DNA from: an uncultured Schlesneria sp. | GTDB taxonomy: Bacteria; Planctomycetota; Planctomycetia; Planctomycetales; Planctomycetaceae | Length of the DNA stretch: 64,000 nt | Reading direction: 5' to 3' | Assembly: GCA_903904835.1 (NCBI GenBank) | Contig: CAIVEI010000070.1 | Location: 62,001-126,000, forward strand | Part shown: positions 45,541 to 54,448 of the stretch, piece by piece | Numbering within the stretch: position 1 is the stretch's first letter | Layout of the letters: every line of letters begins with the position of its first letter | The notes under the pieces: model-generated | The model's input: the letters and a program-made list of their open reading frames with translations, nothing else | Told to the model about the DNA's origin: nothing | Databases searched by the model: none | Position numbers and translations under genes: made by a program

Positions 45541-47355
45541 TTACTCCGATTGCACATCCGTCGAGTCACTTTCAACGGCCTCAACCACCAAGTCCTTAAC
45601 CTTCCAACTCTTGACTCCGAAAACCCCCGTCACTTGCTGAAGATAGGTATCTTCGGGTTCGTCGACAATTTGAGTCCGATTGACCGGAGCCGCTACCGCT
45701 GCTGACTTGGGGACCGTCCCAACCGCTTCGGCCGACCGAAATCGGACTCGAATTGGCTGCCCCACGACTTCCGCGAGAATTGACTCCAGTCGAGCCACCG
45801 TGTCTGGTCGCTCCAACGTCTTCCTCTCCACATCATAGTTGATTGGGATGGAAAACTCCAATACGTTTGGCCCAATAATTGCTAATGAGCTGGCTCGCCT
45901 GACGGATGTGCCGGCAATATCGTTCAATCGGTCTGCAAGGATTGACTGTAAGTCATTTTCGCGACCGGGTTTCCATTCGAACTTCGATTTCGGTTCCGAT
46001 TCGGGTTCGTTTAGATTTGGAACAGGTCCAGGCGCCGATTTGTTGGCAGGCAATGGGGCTATGTCATTTTTTTTTTCCGCCGGCCCCATTGGGACCGACC
46101 TGGAACTAACTGACTGCGGCGTTGGCAACGACGGGGGTGGTGAAGAACCAGCGCCTTGATTCGAACTCGTGTTTCGAGGAACCGCAGCAGCGACTTGCGT
46201 GACAACGACCCCACCCTTTAATTGAGCGATCAGGTCGTCGAGACGATCAAGGTCTTCCAGTAATGAAATTCGGACCAAAGCCAATTCAGCCAAAGCTCGA
46301 CCATACGAGACGCGCTGCATTCTCGCTTTGGATTCGGCCAGAATCTGCATCCCTGTTGCAATCGTCTGGAGACCCCAGCGCTGGGATTGTTGCTGCAGAA
46401 TTTCGCGGCAATCATTTCCCACGGACAAGAGGGGAACGTCTCCTGCTCCACATGCTGCGACCAGTAAGTCTCGGAAATAGGCGACAAGCTGATCCGTAAA
46501 TGCTTCGAGCTGGACTCCTTCCCGAAGCGCCGCATCAAGTCGAACCAAAGCCTCGTCTCGACGGCGCTCAATCAGAGCGTCGATCAGACCGGTCAATCGA
46601 TCGTCAGGAGCCGTTCCGAGCAATCGATGGACGTCAGCACTGGTAATGTGCTCAGAGCCAAAAGCCAGCAGTTGGTCGAACAGCGATTGACTGTCTCGCA
46701 TCGAACCGGCAGCTCGCCTGGCGACCAGATCCAATGCCGCCTCGTCGACCTGAAAGCCTTCTGCCTCAGCGAGTTGTCGCAATCGAATCGTGATGTTGTC
46801 GGTCGAAATTGTCCCGAAATCAAACCGCTGGCAGCGAGACAGAATGGTGTCTGGAACCTTGTTTGCTTCGGTCGTACAAAACACAAATTTCACCATCGGT
46901 GGCGGCTCTTCCAGCGTCTTGAGTAACGCGTTGAAGGCCTCTTTTGTCAGCATATGAACTTCGTCGATGATGTAGACTTTGTACTTCGAACGCATCGACT
47001 TGATGTTCACGTTCGCTCGCAATGACCGGATGTCGTCAATACCGCGATTCGAAGCCCCGTCGATTTCCGAAACGTCGACATCCTGCCCGACGGAAATTCC
47101 ACGGCATTGTTCGCATTCATTACAGGGGACCCCATCTTTGACAAAAGGGCAATTCAATGCCTTTGCAAAGATCCGAGCCATCGACGTTTTCCCAACACCT
47201 CGTGCCCCAGTGAAAAGATAGGCATGAGCGACCCGCCCCTCGTGAATCGCATTACGAAGAGTCTGAGCAACCCGTTCCTGACCGACAACTTCAGAAAATG
47301 TCTGCGGACGAAAACGCCTGGCAAGTACGGTGTACTGAGGTTCCATAATCGGCAT
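45541..47355 (-). CDS. dnaX: DNA polymerase III subunit tau/gamma, with slippage site
   Basis: 604 residues. Clamp-loader ATPase features: Walker A GARGVGKTS (~50-58), four zinc-binding Cys near 69-84 (CPFVKDGVPCNECEQC), the DEVHML box and sensor/SRC motif (LSRCQRF). Domains I-III end near residue 380; a Pro/Ser-rich linker and a C-terminal tau domain follow. At codons 427-430 (46067-46076 on the plus strand as ten T) the message has ten A. One extra A gives an immediate TGA; one fewer gives TAG three codons later. So a gamma form of about 430 residues is predicted beside tau. The start could also be Met4. Confidence 0.96.
   Translation of the reverse strand: MPIMEPQYTVLARRFRPQTFSEVVGQERVAQTLRNAIHEGRVAHAYLFTGARGVGKTSMARIFAKALNCPFVKDGVPCNECEQCRGISVGQDVDVSEIDGASNRGIDDIRSLRANVNIKSMRSKYKVYIIDEVHMLTKEAFNALLKTLEEPPPMVKFVFCTTEANKVPDTILSRCQRFDFGTISTDNITIRLRQLAEAEGFQVDEAALDLVARRAAGSMRDSQSLFDQLLAFGSEHITSADVHRLLGTAPDDRLTGLIDALIERRRDEALVRLDAALREGVQLEAFTDQLVAYFRDLLVAACGAGDVPLLSVGNDCREILQQQSQRWGLQTIATGMQILAESKARMQRVSYGRALAELALVRISLLEDLDRLDDLIAQLKGGVVVTQVAAAVPRNTSSNQGAGSSPPPSLPTPQSVSSRSVPMGPAEKKNDIAPLPANKSAPGPVPNLNEPESEPKSKFEWKPGRENDLQSILADRLNDIAGTSVRRASSLAIIGPNVLEFSIPINYDVERKTLERPDTVARLESILAEVVGQPIRVRFRSAEAVGTVPKSAAVAAPVNRTQIVDEPEDTYLQQVTGVFGVKSWKVKDLVVEAVESDSTDVQSE
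46067..46076 (-). other. A10 slippage site in dnaX
   Basis: Ten consecutive A in the dnaX message, in the phase GCG GAA AAA AAA AAT GAC. Insertion of one A brings TGA into frame at once; deletion of one brings TAG into frame after Met-Thr. Thermus thermophilus dnaX makes its short gamma form by slippage on a run of nine A, and E. coli by a -1 ribosomal frameshift on an A-rich site, so the site is probably functional. Confidence 0.7.
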
Positions 47356-47554
47356 CTCACGGGAAGGTGGACGAGGTCGGTCGAAGCGACATCATACCTG
47401 AGAGGGCCGCAGCTTAGAACTTGCTCAAGGGCATCTTGCTTTGTCATCGAAATTCGAGATTTGGATGTTTCCGAATCCCGGATCGCGGTGTATCCCAGAA
47501 GGCATTGTGGGGTAACCGGTTAGGTTGTCGACATGCGTTTCACAAAGAATGAGA

Positions 47555-47592
47555 AGAGCGCCGCCTGACCGGCGTCGGACAAGCAGCGCTCT
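47555..47592. terminator. Terminator hairpin between dnaX and the cytochrome gene
   Basis: An AGAGCGC/GCGCTCT stem encloses a smaller CGCC/GGCG hairpin; TTTTATC follows on the plus strand and TTCTCATTCTTT on the minus. It lies 72 bp beyond the stop of the di-heme cytochrome gene (minus strand) and upstream of dnaX. Confidence 0.5.
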
Positions 47593-47663
47593 TTTATCTG
47601 GGGGCTGTGCGAGAAACAGATTTTGCGGGAGGTCAATAACTTTGGACACCTCGCAATCAAACT

Positions 47664-48938
47664 TTACAGCGAATTCAAAAATTGCAGCAATAAACTTTGC
47701 TGCGAACTGGTCAGTTTCAAATACTGATTAACGGAATAAGCCGCTTCACCCGCATGGGCTCTGATGGCTGCGTCGACCGTGTGGGCACGACCATCATGTA
47801 GGTACGGTCCGCTGGCGGACAAGCCCCAAAGTGGTGCCGTTCGCATCTCCCTCGGGCCGGCATTGCCTTGAGCAATCCCATCCCCGAGTGCCCCCATGTC
47901 GTGCAGTAACAAGTCTGAATAGAGTGAAACCGTTTGGGAATTCAACGCGGCGACGGAATTGGCTCCTGTTTTCATGGAAGGAACATGACAACTCGTGCAA
48001 CCAATCTGCAGAAAGAATGTCGCACCAAAGGTTGTCGAAGCATTGGCGGGCTGAGCTGGTGGCGGGGCAGTGAAACGCATAAAGTCAGTCAGGCGATCAA
48101 TCCCTGCTTTCCCGGAACGAGGGTCTGTCTGATCGTTAGGGGTTGGAACATTCGGTGGCTCCATCGCGGCCAACAATGTCTCGTTTCCATTGGGAGCATT
48201 TTCCACCGGATAAATTCGGTTGGTGATTCCCATTTCATTGACAAACGCGTCGGCAGAAAACGCGAGCAGGTTCGGCTGCTGGGCCTTCCAGCCAAACCGA
48301 CCAACGAATGTTTTTCCTGTGACAGGATCAGTCACCATCGCGGCTCGGCCAAGGACACCATTGACTGGCTTCGATCGGACATTAGCGAGAATCGTTGCAT
48401 CCGGGATCGCCTCAATGAGTCCTAATCCGAAGAGGGGCTGCGTATTTCTTTTCGCGGTGGTATTTGCCTGAGAGGGAATGACTTCAACCCCAAACGGTTG
48501 CAATGCTCTCTCTTGAAGTAATGACCCGCCAAGTGCGATCAGCGGATCAAATACACCCGCTGTGGTCTTGCCAAATCGGGTCGTGTTAATTTCACTGCTA
48601 CCGCCGATTGCAGGACCCGAATGACAGGCAACGCATGAATCGCGATTAAAGATCGGCCCCAATCCATTTCCAGGATTCAATTTCGCCGTGAAAAGGTTCT
48701 GTCCGTCTTTCCAAGCCCCTTGTTGAGGTCCCGTCAGTCCCGCAAGTGCATCACCAAATCCGGGTGGAGGGGGTGATCCTGGTGCACCAGGTGGCTGTGT
48801 GGGTTGCGGCGGTGGAGGGGGTTGAGCCCCCAATTCCAGCGCCGGCAAGGCAAGAAATGCAATTGCGAGCGCTAACCAAAAATAACGGCGTACGGTGATA
48901 CGCCCCTTGTTGATGTTCACGATTTGTTCTCCAGACAT
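47664..48938 (-). CDS. Secreted di-heme oxidoreductase (DUF1111)
   Basis: 424 residues with a signal anchor or peptide (YFWLALAIAFLALPALELGA) and a Pro-rich stretch after it. Two heme-binding motifs, CVACH and CTSCH, and the family context SCVACHSGPAIGG and PFGVEVIP mark the di-heme (thiol oxidoreductase, DUF1111) family. These are periplasmic electron-transfer proteins of unclear substrate. A near-C-terminal LWGLSASGPYLHDGRA is also typical. It stands alone between dnaX and a region without clear genes. Confidence 0.9.
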   Translation of the reverse strand: MSGEQIVNINKGRITVRRYFWLALAIAFLALPALELGAQPPPPPQPTQPPGAPGSPPPPGFGDALAGLTGPQQGAWKDGQNLFTAKLNPGNGLGPIFNRDSCVACHSGPAIGGSSEINTTRFGKTTAGVFDPLIALGGSLLQERALQPFGVEVIPSQANTTAKRNTQPLFGLGLIEAIPDATILANVRSKPVNGVLGRAAMVTDPVTGKTFVGRFGWKAQQPNLLAFSADAFVNEMGITNRIYPVENAPNGNETLLAAMEPPNVPTPNDQTDPRSGKAGIDRLTDFMRFTAPPPAQPANASTTFGATFFLQIGCTSCHVPSMKTGANSVAALNSQTVSLYSDLLLHDMGALGDGIAQGNAGPREMRTAPLWGLSASGPYLHDGRAHTVDAAIRAHAGEAAYSVNQYLKLTSSQQSLLLQFLNSL

Positions 48939-49560
48939 GTGATGGTTTGAAATGAAAAGAGATCTCTTTCTCTTCTCTTAAACCACCGAACGGAGAACGG
49001 GTTCCGCATTTTGTGGCGATATTTTCCAAATAAAAAATGCGTCAAACAAATGAGACATTTGCATGATTTTTAACCAAATCGAGGTGCATTCCATTTTTTC
49101 AAGCCCCATGAAGCGACTTGTCAGAAGACGTGCAGCGAGTAGAAAAGCGCTAAACCAAGCGTGACAACGGCGGCCCATTCTTTTCCATATGGGACAGAAA
49201 CCAGCCGGTAGCTTTCACCAAAGTAGACGAACGCATTAATCAGCAAGGCCGACAAATCGAACAGATTGGAGTGTTCTCGATTCACGAGCTTGTAAAGAAA
49301 CGTCATCGTCAAAAAGAGGATCGAGTCATTCTTTATGGCGAGGGATGATTGAAAACATCACGCAGTTTTTTGATTTCTTCCAGAATCTCCCCAAAACTCC
49401 CGTTTGCGAGTCCCGGCCTTACAGACGAGCCGCTCGGCAGAAATTGCCGATTCCGGACTCAAAAGAGTCGGTTTCTGATGAATTCTGTCTCAGGCATCGC
49501 CGATTTTGTTGATGGTCGAGTCTCCCTGCGCGAAGGTTTTTCTGGCTCGCAACAAAGAGA
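48939..49560. other. Intergenic region with a possible gene remnant
   Basis: At 49121-49312 (minus strand) a 63-codon frame encodes two hydrophobic stretches (FDLSALLINAFVYFGESY and AAVVTLGLALFYSLHVF) like a piece of a polytopic membrane protein, and it stays open a little further upstream without a start. It could be the remnant of a larger membrane gene. The rest of the region shows nothing that I can name. Confidence 0.3.
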
Positions 49561-49878
49561 ATGAACATGCTTCGATGTCGAATGAGTTGCTGGATCGGTT
49601 TTTTTCTGGCGGCAGTCTCGTTTTCAGTAGGGTCAGAACTCGCATCGGCCCAGCAAGGGTATGGCAATCGGGGGCTCTTCGGCCGTTGCAAAAATCTTAT
49701 ACGGAACGGCTACCGCGGCCCGTATACACAAGAATCGGGGAATAACCCCTGGAGCGGACCATCGAATCGATTCTATGATTCCACTGGTCGCTGGACGGGA
49801 GATGGAGTCGATACAATGTCGACGTACAAGCCACCATGTCAGGCGATCGAGACTCGAAATTCAAATGATCCCAAGTGA
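49561..49878 (+). CDS. Small secreted protein
   Basis: 105 residues. An N-terminal signal peptide (CWIGFFLAAVSFSVGSELAS, cleavage near ASA) leads into a Gly/Asn/Arg-rich mature part with three Cys, including FGRCKNL and PPCQAI. No known domain is seen. The ribosome site is weak. It is a plausible secreted protein of unknown role, convergent with the DUF2007 gene. Confidence 0.5.
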   Translation: MNMLRCRMSCWIGFFLAAVSFSVGSELASAQQGYGNRGLFGRCKNLIRNGYRGPYTQESGNNPWSGPSNRFYDSTGRWTGDGVDTMSTYKPPCQAIETRNSNDPK

Positions 49879-49986
49879 TCGCAGATTCCGTCGACGACAA
49901 TTTACCCGCGCGACCGCCCAATGCCGTGCCAGGTCGACAGTGCTTCTCAATCACTTCAGGGAAATTGCCGGTTCGTCATGGTCCAG

Positions 49987-50295
49987 TCAGTCGTATTCCG
50001 ACTCGGAATCGAGTTCTTCCTTGGGGACTTCTTGATCTCCCTCGGCCAATTCACGTTCCACACGTTGCCGATGTCGCTCTTCATGTTCTTCGATCAATTG
50101 TCGCGCGAGAAGTTCATGCTCGATTGCAACGTGAATGTGACAGGGAATTCCCGAGAGACCCGGAAATGGTCCGTTGGCATCGTCGATGTAACTCGGAATC
50201 CCTTCGTCAGCCAGCATGGCCTTCACCAATTCGGCATCGAACTCGATCGGTGTGGAATAGACATTCACGAGGGTTTTCGATGAATCGGCGGTCAT
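49987..50295 (-). CDS. DUF2007-family protein
   Basis: 102 residues from the ATG at 50295 (CAGGAG upstream; the frame is open further). The N-terminal two thirds (LVNVYSTPIEFDAELVKAML, then EGIPSYIDDANGPFPG and HIHVAIEHELLARQLIEE) match DUF2007, proposed to be a small signal-transducing domain. The end is highly charged. It follows the universal stress protein gene by 37 bp and is likely in one unit with it. Confidence 0.75.
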   Translation of the reverse strand: MTADSSKTLVNVYSTPIEFDAELVKAMLADEGIPSYIDDANGPFPGLSGIPCHIHVAIEHELLARQLIEEHEERHRQRVERELAEGDQEVPKEELDSESEYD

Positions 50296-50332
50296 AATGG
50301 CAAACTCCTGATAATCGTACGAGATTCTGTTT

Positions 50333-50830
50333 CTACGCCAGGGAGGAAGCTGAGACTTGCGATGCCTCAATCAGAAACTGGTGTCCGCCGGGCCGGACGG
50401 TCAAAACGGGACAGGTGGCAACACGAACAATTTTCTCGGCGACGGAGCCAATCAGCAGATGAGAAAGCCCCGTTAGTCCGTGGGTTCCAACGACGATCAG
50501 GTCGATCAAATGCTCTTCTGCATATTTCACGATTTCTTCGACGGCAAATCCAGTGATCACCGTACTGACGACCTTTCGTTCTTCCCCCCACGAGTTAATT
50601 TCGGTCGAAAAACGACGTTCGGCATCTTTTACCTGGTCGATCAATCCCACGTCCGGCATCGTCCACGAGGTTGAAGAATCAGGAAACGGGATGACCGGGG
50701 GAACGACGACGTGCAACAAGTGCAACTCGGCCCCAAGCTGATCAGCGAGTGTGAGGGCATATTTCTGAGCCTCCGCAGCCGGCTCGCTGAAATCCGTGGG
50801 AAAGAGAATTCGGCGAATCGAAACAGTCAT
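50333..50830 (-). CDS. Universal stress protein (UspA family)
   Basis: 165 residues from the ATG at 50830. The start IRRILFPTDFSEPAAEAQKY and the nucleotide-binding loop GTHGLTGLSHLLIGSVAEKI are the UspA signatures; the latter fits the ATP-binding G-2x-G-9x-G(S/T) pattern. It is expected to bind ATP and help survival under stress. The next gene downstream is a DUF2007 protein, probably co-transcribed. In-frame ATGs further upstream lack ribosome sites. Confidence 0.92.
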   Translation of the reverse strand: MTVSIRRILFPTDFSEPAAEAQKYALTLADQLGAELHLLHVVVPPVIPFPDSSTSWTMPDVGLIDQVKDAERRFSTEINSWGEERKVVSTVITGFAVEEIVKYAEEHLIDLIVVGTHGLTGLSHLLIGSVAEKIVRVATCPVLTVRPGGHQFLIEASQVSASSLA

Positions 50831-51400
50831 GACGGATCTTTCAGAACTGGGCATGCGGAAAATCACGCCTGTTTCAACAAGCGAATCGACTTGATCGTTT
50901 GTGTTCAACGCATTTTGAATGAGACACGCACGATGCGTGCCAACCCGACGGATTCATCGTTTAGCCCGAAGCCAACGGCGCAGATGGATCGGCGTTCAGT
51001 CGATTTCTTCGTCCGTTGCCGCAGGCCTGATTCGTTGCAATGCCCGAGCGAGAAATGACACCTCGGCTGACGGCAATCTCGCCGCCTGACCCGCTTCTCT
51101 GCGAGGCGCGGTTAAACGATGGCGGACGATACGTTGTTTTATCGCGCCGAAATCCGTCCAGGGAAAACACGGAAGTCATGCCAAACCCTCCGGCCGAATT
51201 CGTTACCCGCTTGTAGACGCACCTCGAGTTTCCATTCACAAGCTGGTCAAAAATGTTTCACATGGTCGAGATCGGGCCAGCAAATCGTCGTGAAAGCGAA
51301 ACCGATCGCCAGCCGACTCGGTCGTCGAACTGCATCCCAGTATGGTATATCTCAATGCCATCGCTCGTCGGTCATACACATTCTTTTGAGGAGTCTTCCT
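50831..51400. other. Intergenic region before the DUF1080 gene
   Basis: About 570 bp between a minus-strand and a plus-strand gene. It presumably holds both promoters. A frame open upstream of the DUF1080 start shows no family features before 51401. I see no RNA, repeat or site here. Confidence 0.35.
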
Positions 51401-52147
51401 ATGCACGCGGTTGATCTGAGTCGAGCCCCCTTCTTCAGTTCGTTTGTTGTCCTGGGTGTTTTTGCCCATGTACTAGTCTCGGTGGCGGAGGAATCTCCGG
51501 TCGTTACCAAAGACGATATCGAAGGAACCGGACCTGGATGGAAAACTCTCAGTGAGTCGGATTTCATGAATGTGAACACGGATGCTGATACGTGGACTTG
51601 GAGCGAGACGGGAGTCCACTGTAAGGGGACTCCCGTTGGCGTGACTCGATCTGTGAAGAAATATAAGAACTTTGAAATCGTCGCGGATTGGAAACATCTT
51701 CGATCGGGCGGCAATTCAGGGATCTTCCTGTGGGCTTCGGATGAAGCGTTAACAGGATTGAAACCAAACCAGTTGCCACCCGGTGGGATCGAAGTTCAGG
51801 TTCTTGATCATGGGTATGCCGAACAATACGAGAAACAAACGGGAAAGAAGCCAGACTGGTTTACCACTCACGGCGATGTCTTTCCGGTTGGTAAATCGGA
51901 TATGACCCCGTTTCCACCCACCGCCCCAGATAAGAAGCGAAGCTTCCCGAAAAAGAATCTCAGCAAGGGAATTAACGAATGGAACCACTACTACGTCAGG
52001 GCGATTGATGGGGAAGTTCGGTTGTGGGTGAACGGCGAGCAAGTCTCGGGAGGCAAGAACTGCAAGCCGGACAACGGATATCTATGTCTTGAATCTGAAG
52101 GCTCCCCCATCGAGTTTAAAGGGCTGAAGATTCGAGAGCTGCCGTAA
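51401..52147 (+). CDS. DUF1080 (3-keto-disaccharide hydrolase-like) secreted protein
   Basis: 248 residues from the ATG at 51401 (GAGGAG 7 nt upstream). A signal peptide (FFSSFVVLGVFAHVLVSV) leads into a jelly-roll DUF1080 domain with WKHLRSGGNSGIFLW, GIEVQVLDHG and WNHYYVRAIDGEVRLWVNG, all conserved. The family includes 3-keto-glucoside hydrolases and many secreted planctomycete proteins linked to Gfo/Idh/MocA oxidoreductases, so it may help process oxidised sugars made by enzymes such as those at 4-6 kb. It stands next to a large inverted repeat. Confidence 0.88.
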   Translation: MHAVDLSRAPFFSSFVVLGVFAHVLVSVAEESPVVTKDDIEGTGPGWKTLSESDFMNVNTDADTWTWSETGVHCKGTPVGVTRSVKKYKNFEIVADWKHLRSGGNSGIFLWASDEALTGLKPNQLPPGGIEVQVLDHGYAEQYEKQTGKKPDWFTTHGDVFPVGKSDMTPFPPTAPDKKRSFPKKNLSKGINEWNHYYVRAIDGEVRLWVNGEQVSGGKNCKPDNGYLCLESEGSPIEFKGLKIRELP

Positions 52148-52212
52148 GCCAGCTTGCGGCGTTAAAGTTCGAGCCTTGTGCCAATGCATCGGACATCTTC
52201 AGGGTTTCTGCA

Positions 52213-52628
52213 AAAGTAGCCATCATCACTCCGAGGCTGTCAGTTTTTGTAAAGTAAGAATGGTAAGCCACAACCCGTAGCATGGGCTTCAGCCCGTGCG
52301 ACACAACATCGTGTGCGGGCTAAAGCCCACACTACAAAAACTGACAGCCTCTCCGCGTGATGAGCATGTGTCGGAAACGATACAAGCATTGCCCACGCAT
52401 CGGGGCAGATACTTCATTCGATTTCCTGAATTTGAAAACATGGTGTTTGGTATTCGCCTGGCTCTCGAACGATGCTCATCACCCGGAAAGGCTGTCAGTT
52501 TTTGTAGTGTGGGCTTTAGCCCGCACACGATGTTGTGTCGCACGGGCTGAGAAGCCCATGCTACGAGTTGTGGCTGACCATTCTCAACTTACAAAAACTG
52601 ACAGCCTCGGAGCGATGATGGCTACTTT
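52213..52628. repeat. 155-bp inverted repeat element
   Basis: Arms 52213-52366 and 52473-52628 are nearly identical inverted copies. Each has outer AAGTAGCCATCATC, then GAGGCTGTCAGTTTTTGTAA, a GGGCTTCAGCCC-type palindrome and GTGTGCGGGCTAAAGCCCAC. The spacer is 106 bp with no coding potential. A solo end copy is at 42170-42223. It looks like a non-coding mobile or REP-type element; no transposase is present. Confidence 0.75.
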
Positions 52629-52866
52629 GTCTGAAGCGAAGCCTTCCTGGAGTCTTCGGAGGCGCAGTGGCTTCGCTCTTTTTGACGCACTTGAAGAACA
52701 CTGGGTGATCGAAGACGGTCATCCAGTGGCGCGTTAATCATAGGGCTTTGACATGGTACAACGGTGTCATTGTCGTTATTTCCCAATAACCAATAAGTTG
52801 ACTCGCTCGTCAAGATTCGTCACCTTTGTCTTCGAACGTTAAGACATTCCAGCTCGAGGATCTTTC

Positions 52867-54417
52867 ATGTCGCGTCTGCTCTCCCTGTCAAATCGACGTT
52901 GTTTGCTGTTTCTGGCCTGTCTCTGTTCCCTATCCTGGTCAACGGCATTCGCCGCTCCATTGCAGGGAACGATCGAAGAAGTCTCGGTGGAAGAGAAGTC
53001 GATTACGGTCAAACTCAATGGAAAGAACGAAGAATCAAGGACTTTCAATCTGGCCCCGAAAGCCGTCATCACAATCAATGGAAAGAAAGGTGACCTGTCT
53101 GACATCGAAGAAGGCCAGGCAGTCACGGTGGTCGTGAACTCCGCCGATCTGGCGACAAAACTCACAGTCAAATCGGCCAAGACCTCGCCAGCGAAAAAGA
53201 CGAGTCCACGTCCGCTGATGGAAGACAAGAGTCCGGATTCTGATGCCTCGGAATCTGGGTTCTGGCCTCAACACCGCGGCCCCAATCGGGATAACATTTC
53301 AAAGGAAACGGGACTGCTCGATTCGTGGCCGAACGGAGGCCCGAAACTGGCCTGGCAACAAAAAGGGCTGGGTGACGGTTACTCGTCAGTTTCAATATCG
53401 CATGGAAAACTCTACACGATGGGGAATCAGGGGGACGATGAAATGCTATTGGCAATGGACGCTGCCAATGGTCGCCCACTTTGGTCCACGAAGACTGGCG
53501 GGCGAGCCTACCGTGAAGGGCAGGGGAACGGCCCCCGAGGAACTCCCACCGTCGACGATGATCGCGTTTACGCTCTTGGTGCCAACGGCGATCTGATATG
53601 TGTCGGAGCCAACAAGGGAGAAGTTGTCTGGCAGAAAAATATTCTGAACGATTATGGCGGCAATAATATTCAATGGGGGATCAGTGAATCCGTGTTGATC
53701 GACGGACAGAATCTGATCTGTTCTCCTGGTGGCAAACGGGCCACGATGGCGGCGATCGACAAGATGACAGGCCGAGAAGTCTGGACTTGCGTCGTCCAGG
53801 AGGCTCCGTCAGCGGCCTATTCCTCCCCCATTGTTGTCGATTACCAAGGCGAACGGATGTATGTGAACTTTGTTCATACGGCCGTCGTCGCGGTTCGCGC
53901 GAAAGATGGCAACGTGCTGTGGGGTCATACTCAATCCGCGAATGGAACAGCCAATTGTTCGACGCCGCTCTATTCGGATGGCCATGTCTTCACCGCTTCG
54001 GGATATGACACTGGTTGTGCACTGTTCAAACTGGCGAAAGGTGGAAAAGCGAAACTGGAATACGCAAACAAAGATATGAAGAACCATCATGGAGGAATGG
54101 TTCTGATCGATGGATACCTTTACGGATTTGACGAGCAAATTCTGAAATGCCTGGAACTGAAGACGGGCAAAGTCCAATGGAAAGATCGGTCTGTCGGCAA
54201 AGGATCACTCACGTACGCTGACGGCCATCTTTACCTGCGCAGTGAAACCGGACCTGTTGCCCTTTGCGTCGCCTCAAACAAGCGATACGAAGAGAAAGGT
54301 CGCTTTAATCCGGCTGGACGAAGCGATAAATCCGCATGGTCACACCCCGTCGTTTGCGACGGACGATTATTCCTGAGAGACATGGACTCGATCGCCGTTT
54401 ATGAAATCAAGAATTAG
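52867..54417 (+). CDS. Secreted PQQ-type beta-propeller protein with N-terminal OB-like domain
   Basis: 516 residues. A signal peptide (CLLFLACLCSLSWSTAFAA) is followed by a ~75-residue beta-rich domain (QGTIEEVSVEEKSITVKL ... GQAVTVVVN) that resembles the repeat module of the protein at 20867. A Lys/Pro-rich linker leads to the propeller, opening with WPQHRGPNRDNISKET as at 32692. Repeated blade strands are visible (VYALGANGDLICVG, LYGFDEQILKCLEL). No enzymatic site is evident. It is followed after 31 bp by a zinc-ribbon membrane protein gene, perhaps in one unit. Confidence 0.88.
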   Translation: MSRLLSLSNRRCLLFLACLCSLSWSTAFAAPLQGTIEEVSVEEKSITVKLNGKNEESRTFNLAPKAVITINGKKGDLSDIEEGQAVTVVVNSADLATKLTVKSAKTSPAKKTSPRPLMEDKSPDSDASESGFWPQHRGPNRDNISKETGLLDSWPNGGPKLAWQQKGLGDGYSSVSISHGKLYTMGNQGDDEMLLAMDAANGRPLWSTKTGGRAYREGQGNGPRGTPTVDDDRVYALGANGDLICVGANKGEVVWQKNILNDYGGNNIQWGISESVLIDGQNLICSPGGKRATMAAIDKMTGREVWTCVVQEAPSAAYSSPIVVDYQGERMYVNFVHTAVVAVRAKDGNVLWGHTQSANGTANCSTPLYSDGHVFTASGYDTGCALFKLAKGGKAKLEYANKDMKNHHGGMVLIDGYLYGFDEQILKCLELKTGKVQWKDRSVGKGSLTYADGHLYLRSETGPVALCVASNKRYEEKGRFNPAGRSDKSAWSHPVVCDGRLFLRDMDSIAVYEIKN

Positions 54418-54448
54418 TATCGGCCACTCTTGAAAAAAGTAGCGTTCT

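Noticed and set aside
47440-47620. SRP (4.5S) RNA, which in some bacteria lies beside dnaX
   Set aside because: A GGACAAGCAGC stretch near 47574 recalls the SRP helix 8 region, but the conserved GGTCCGGAAGGAAGCAGC core is not there and the flanks do not pair over the required length.
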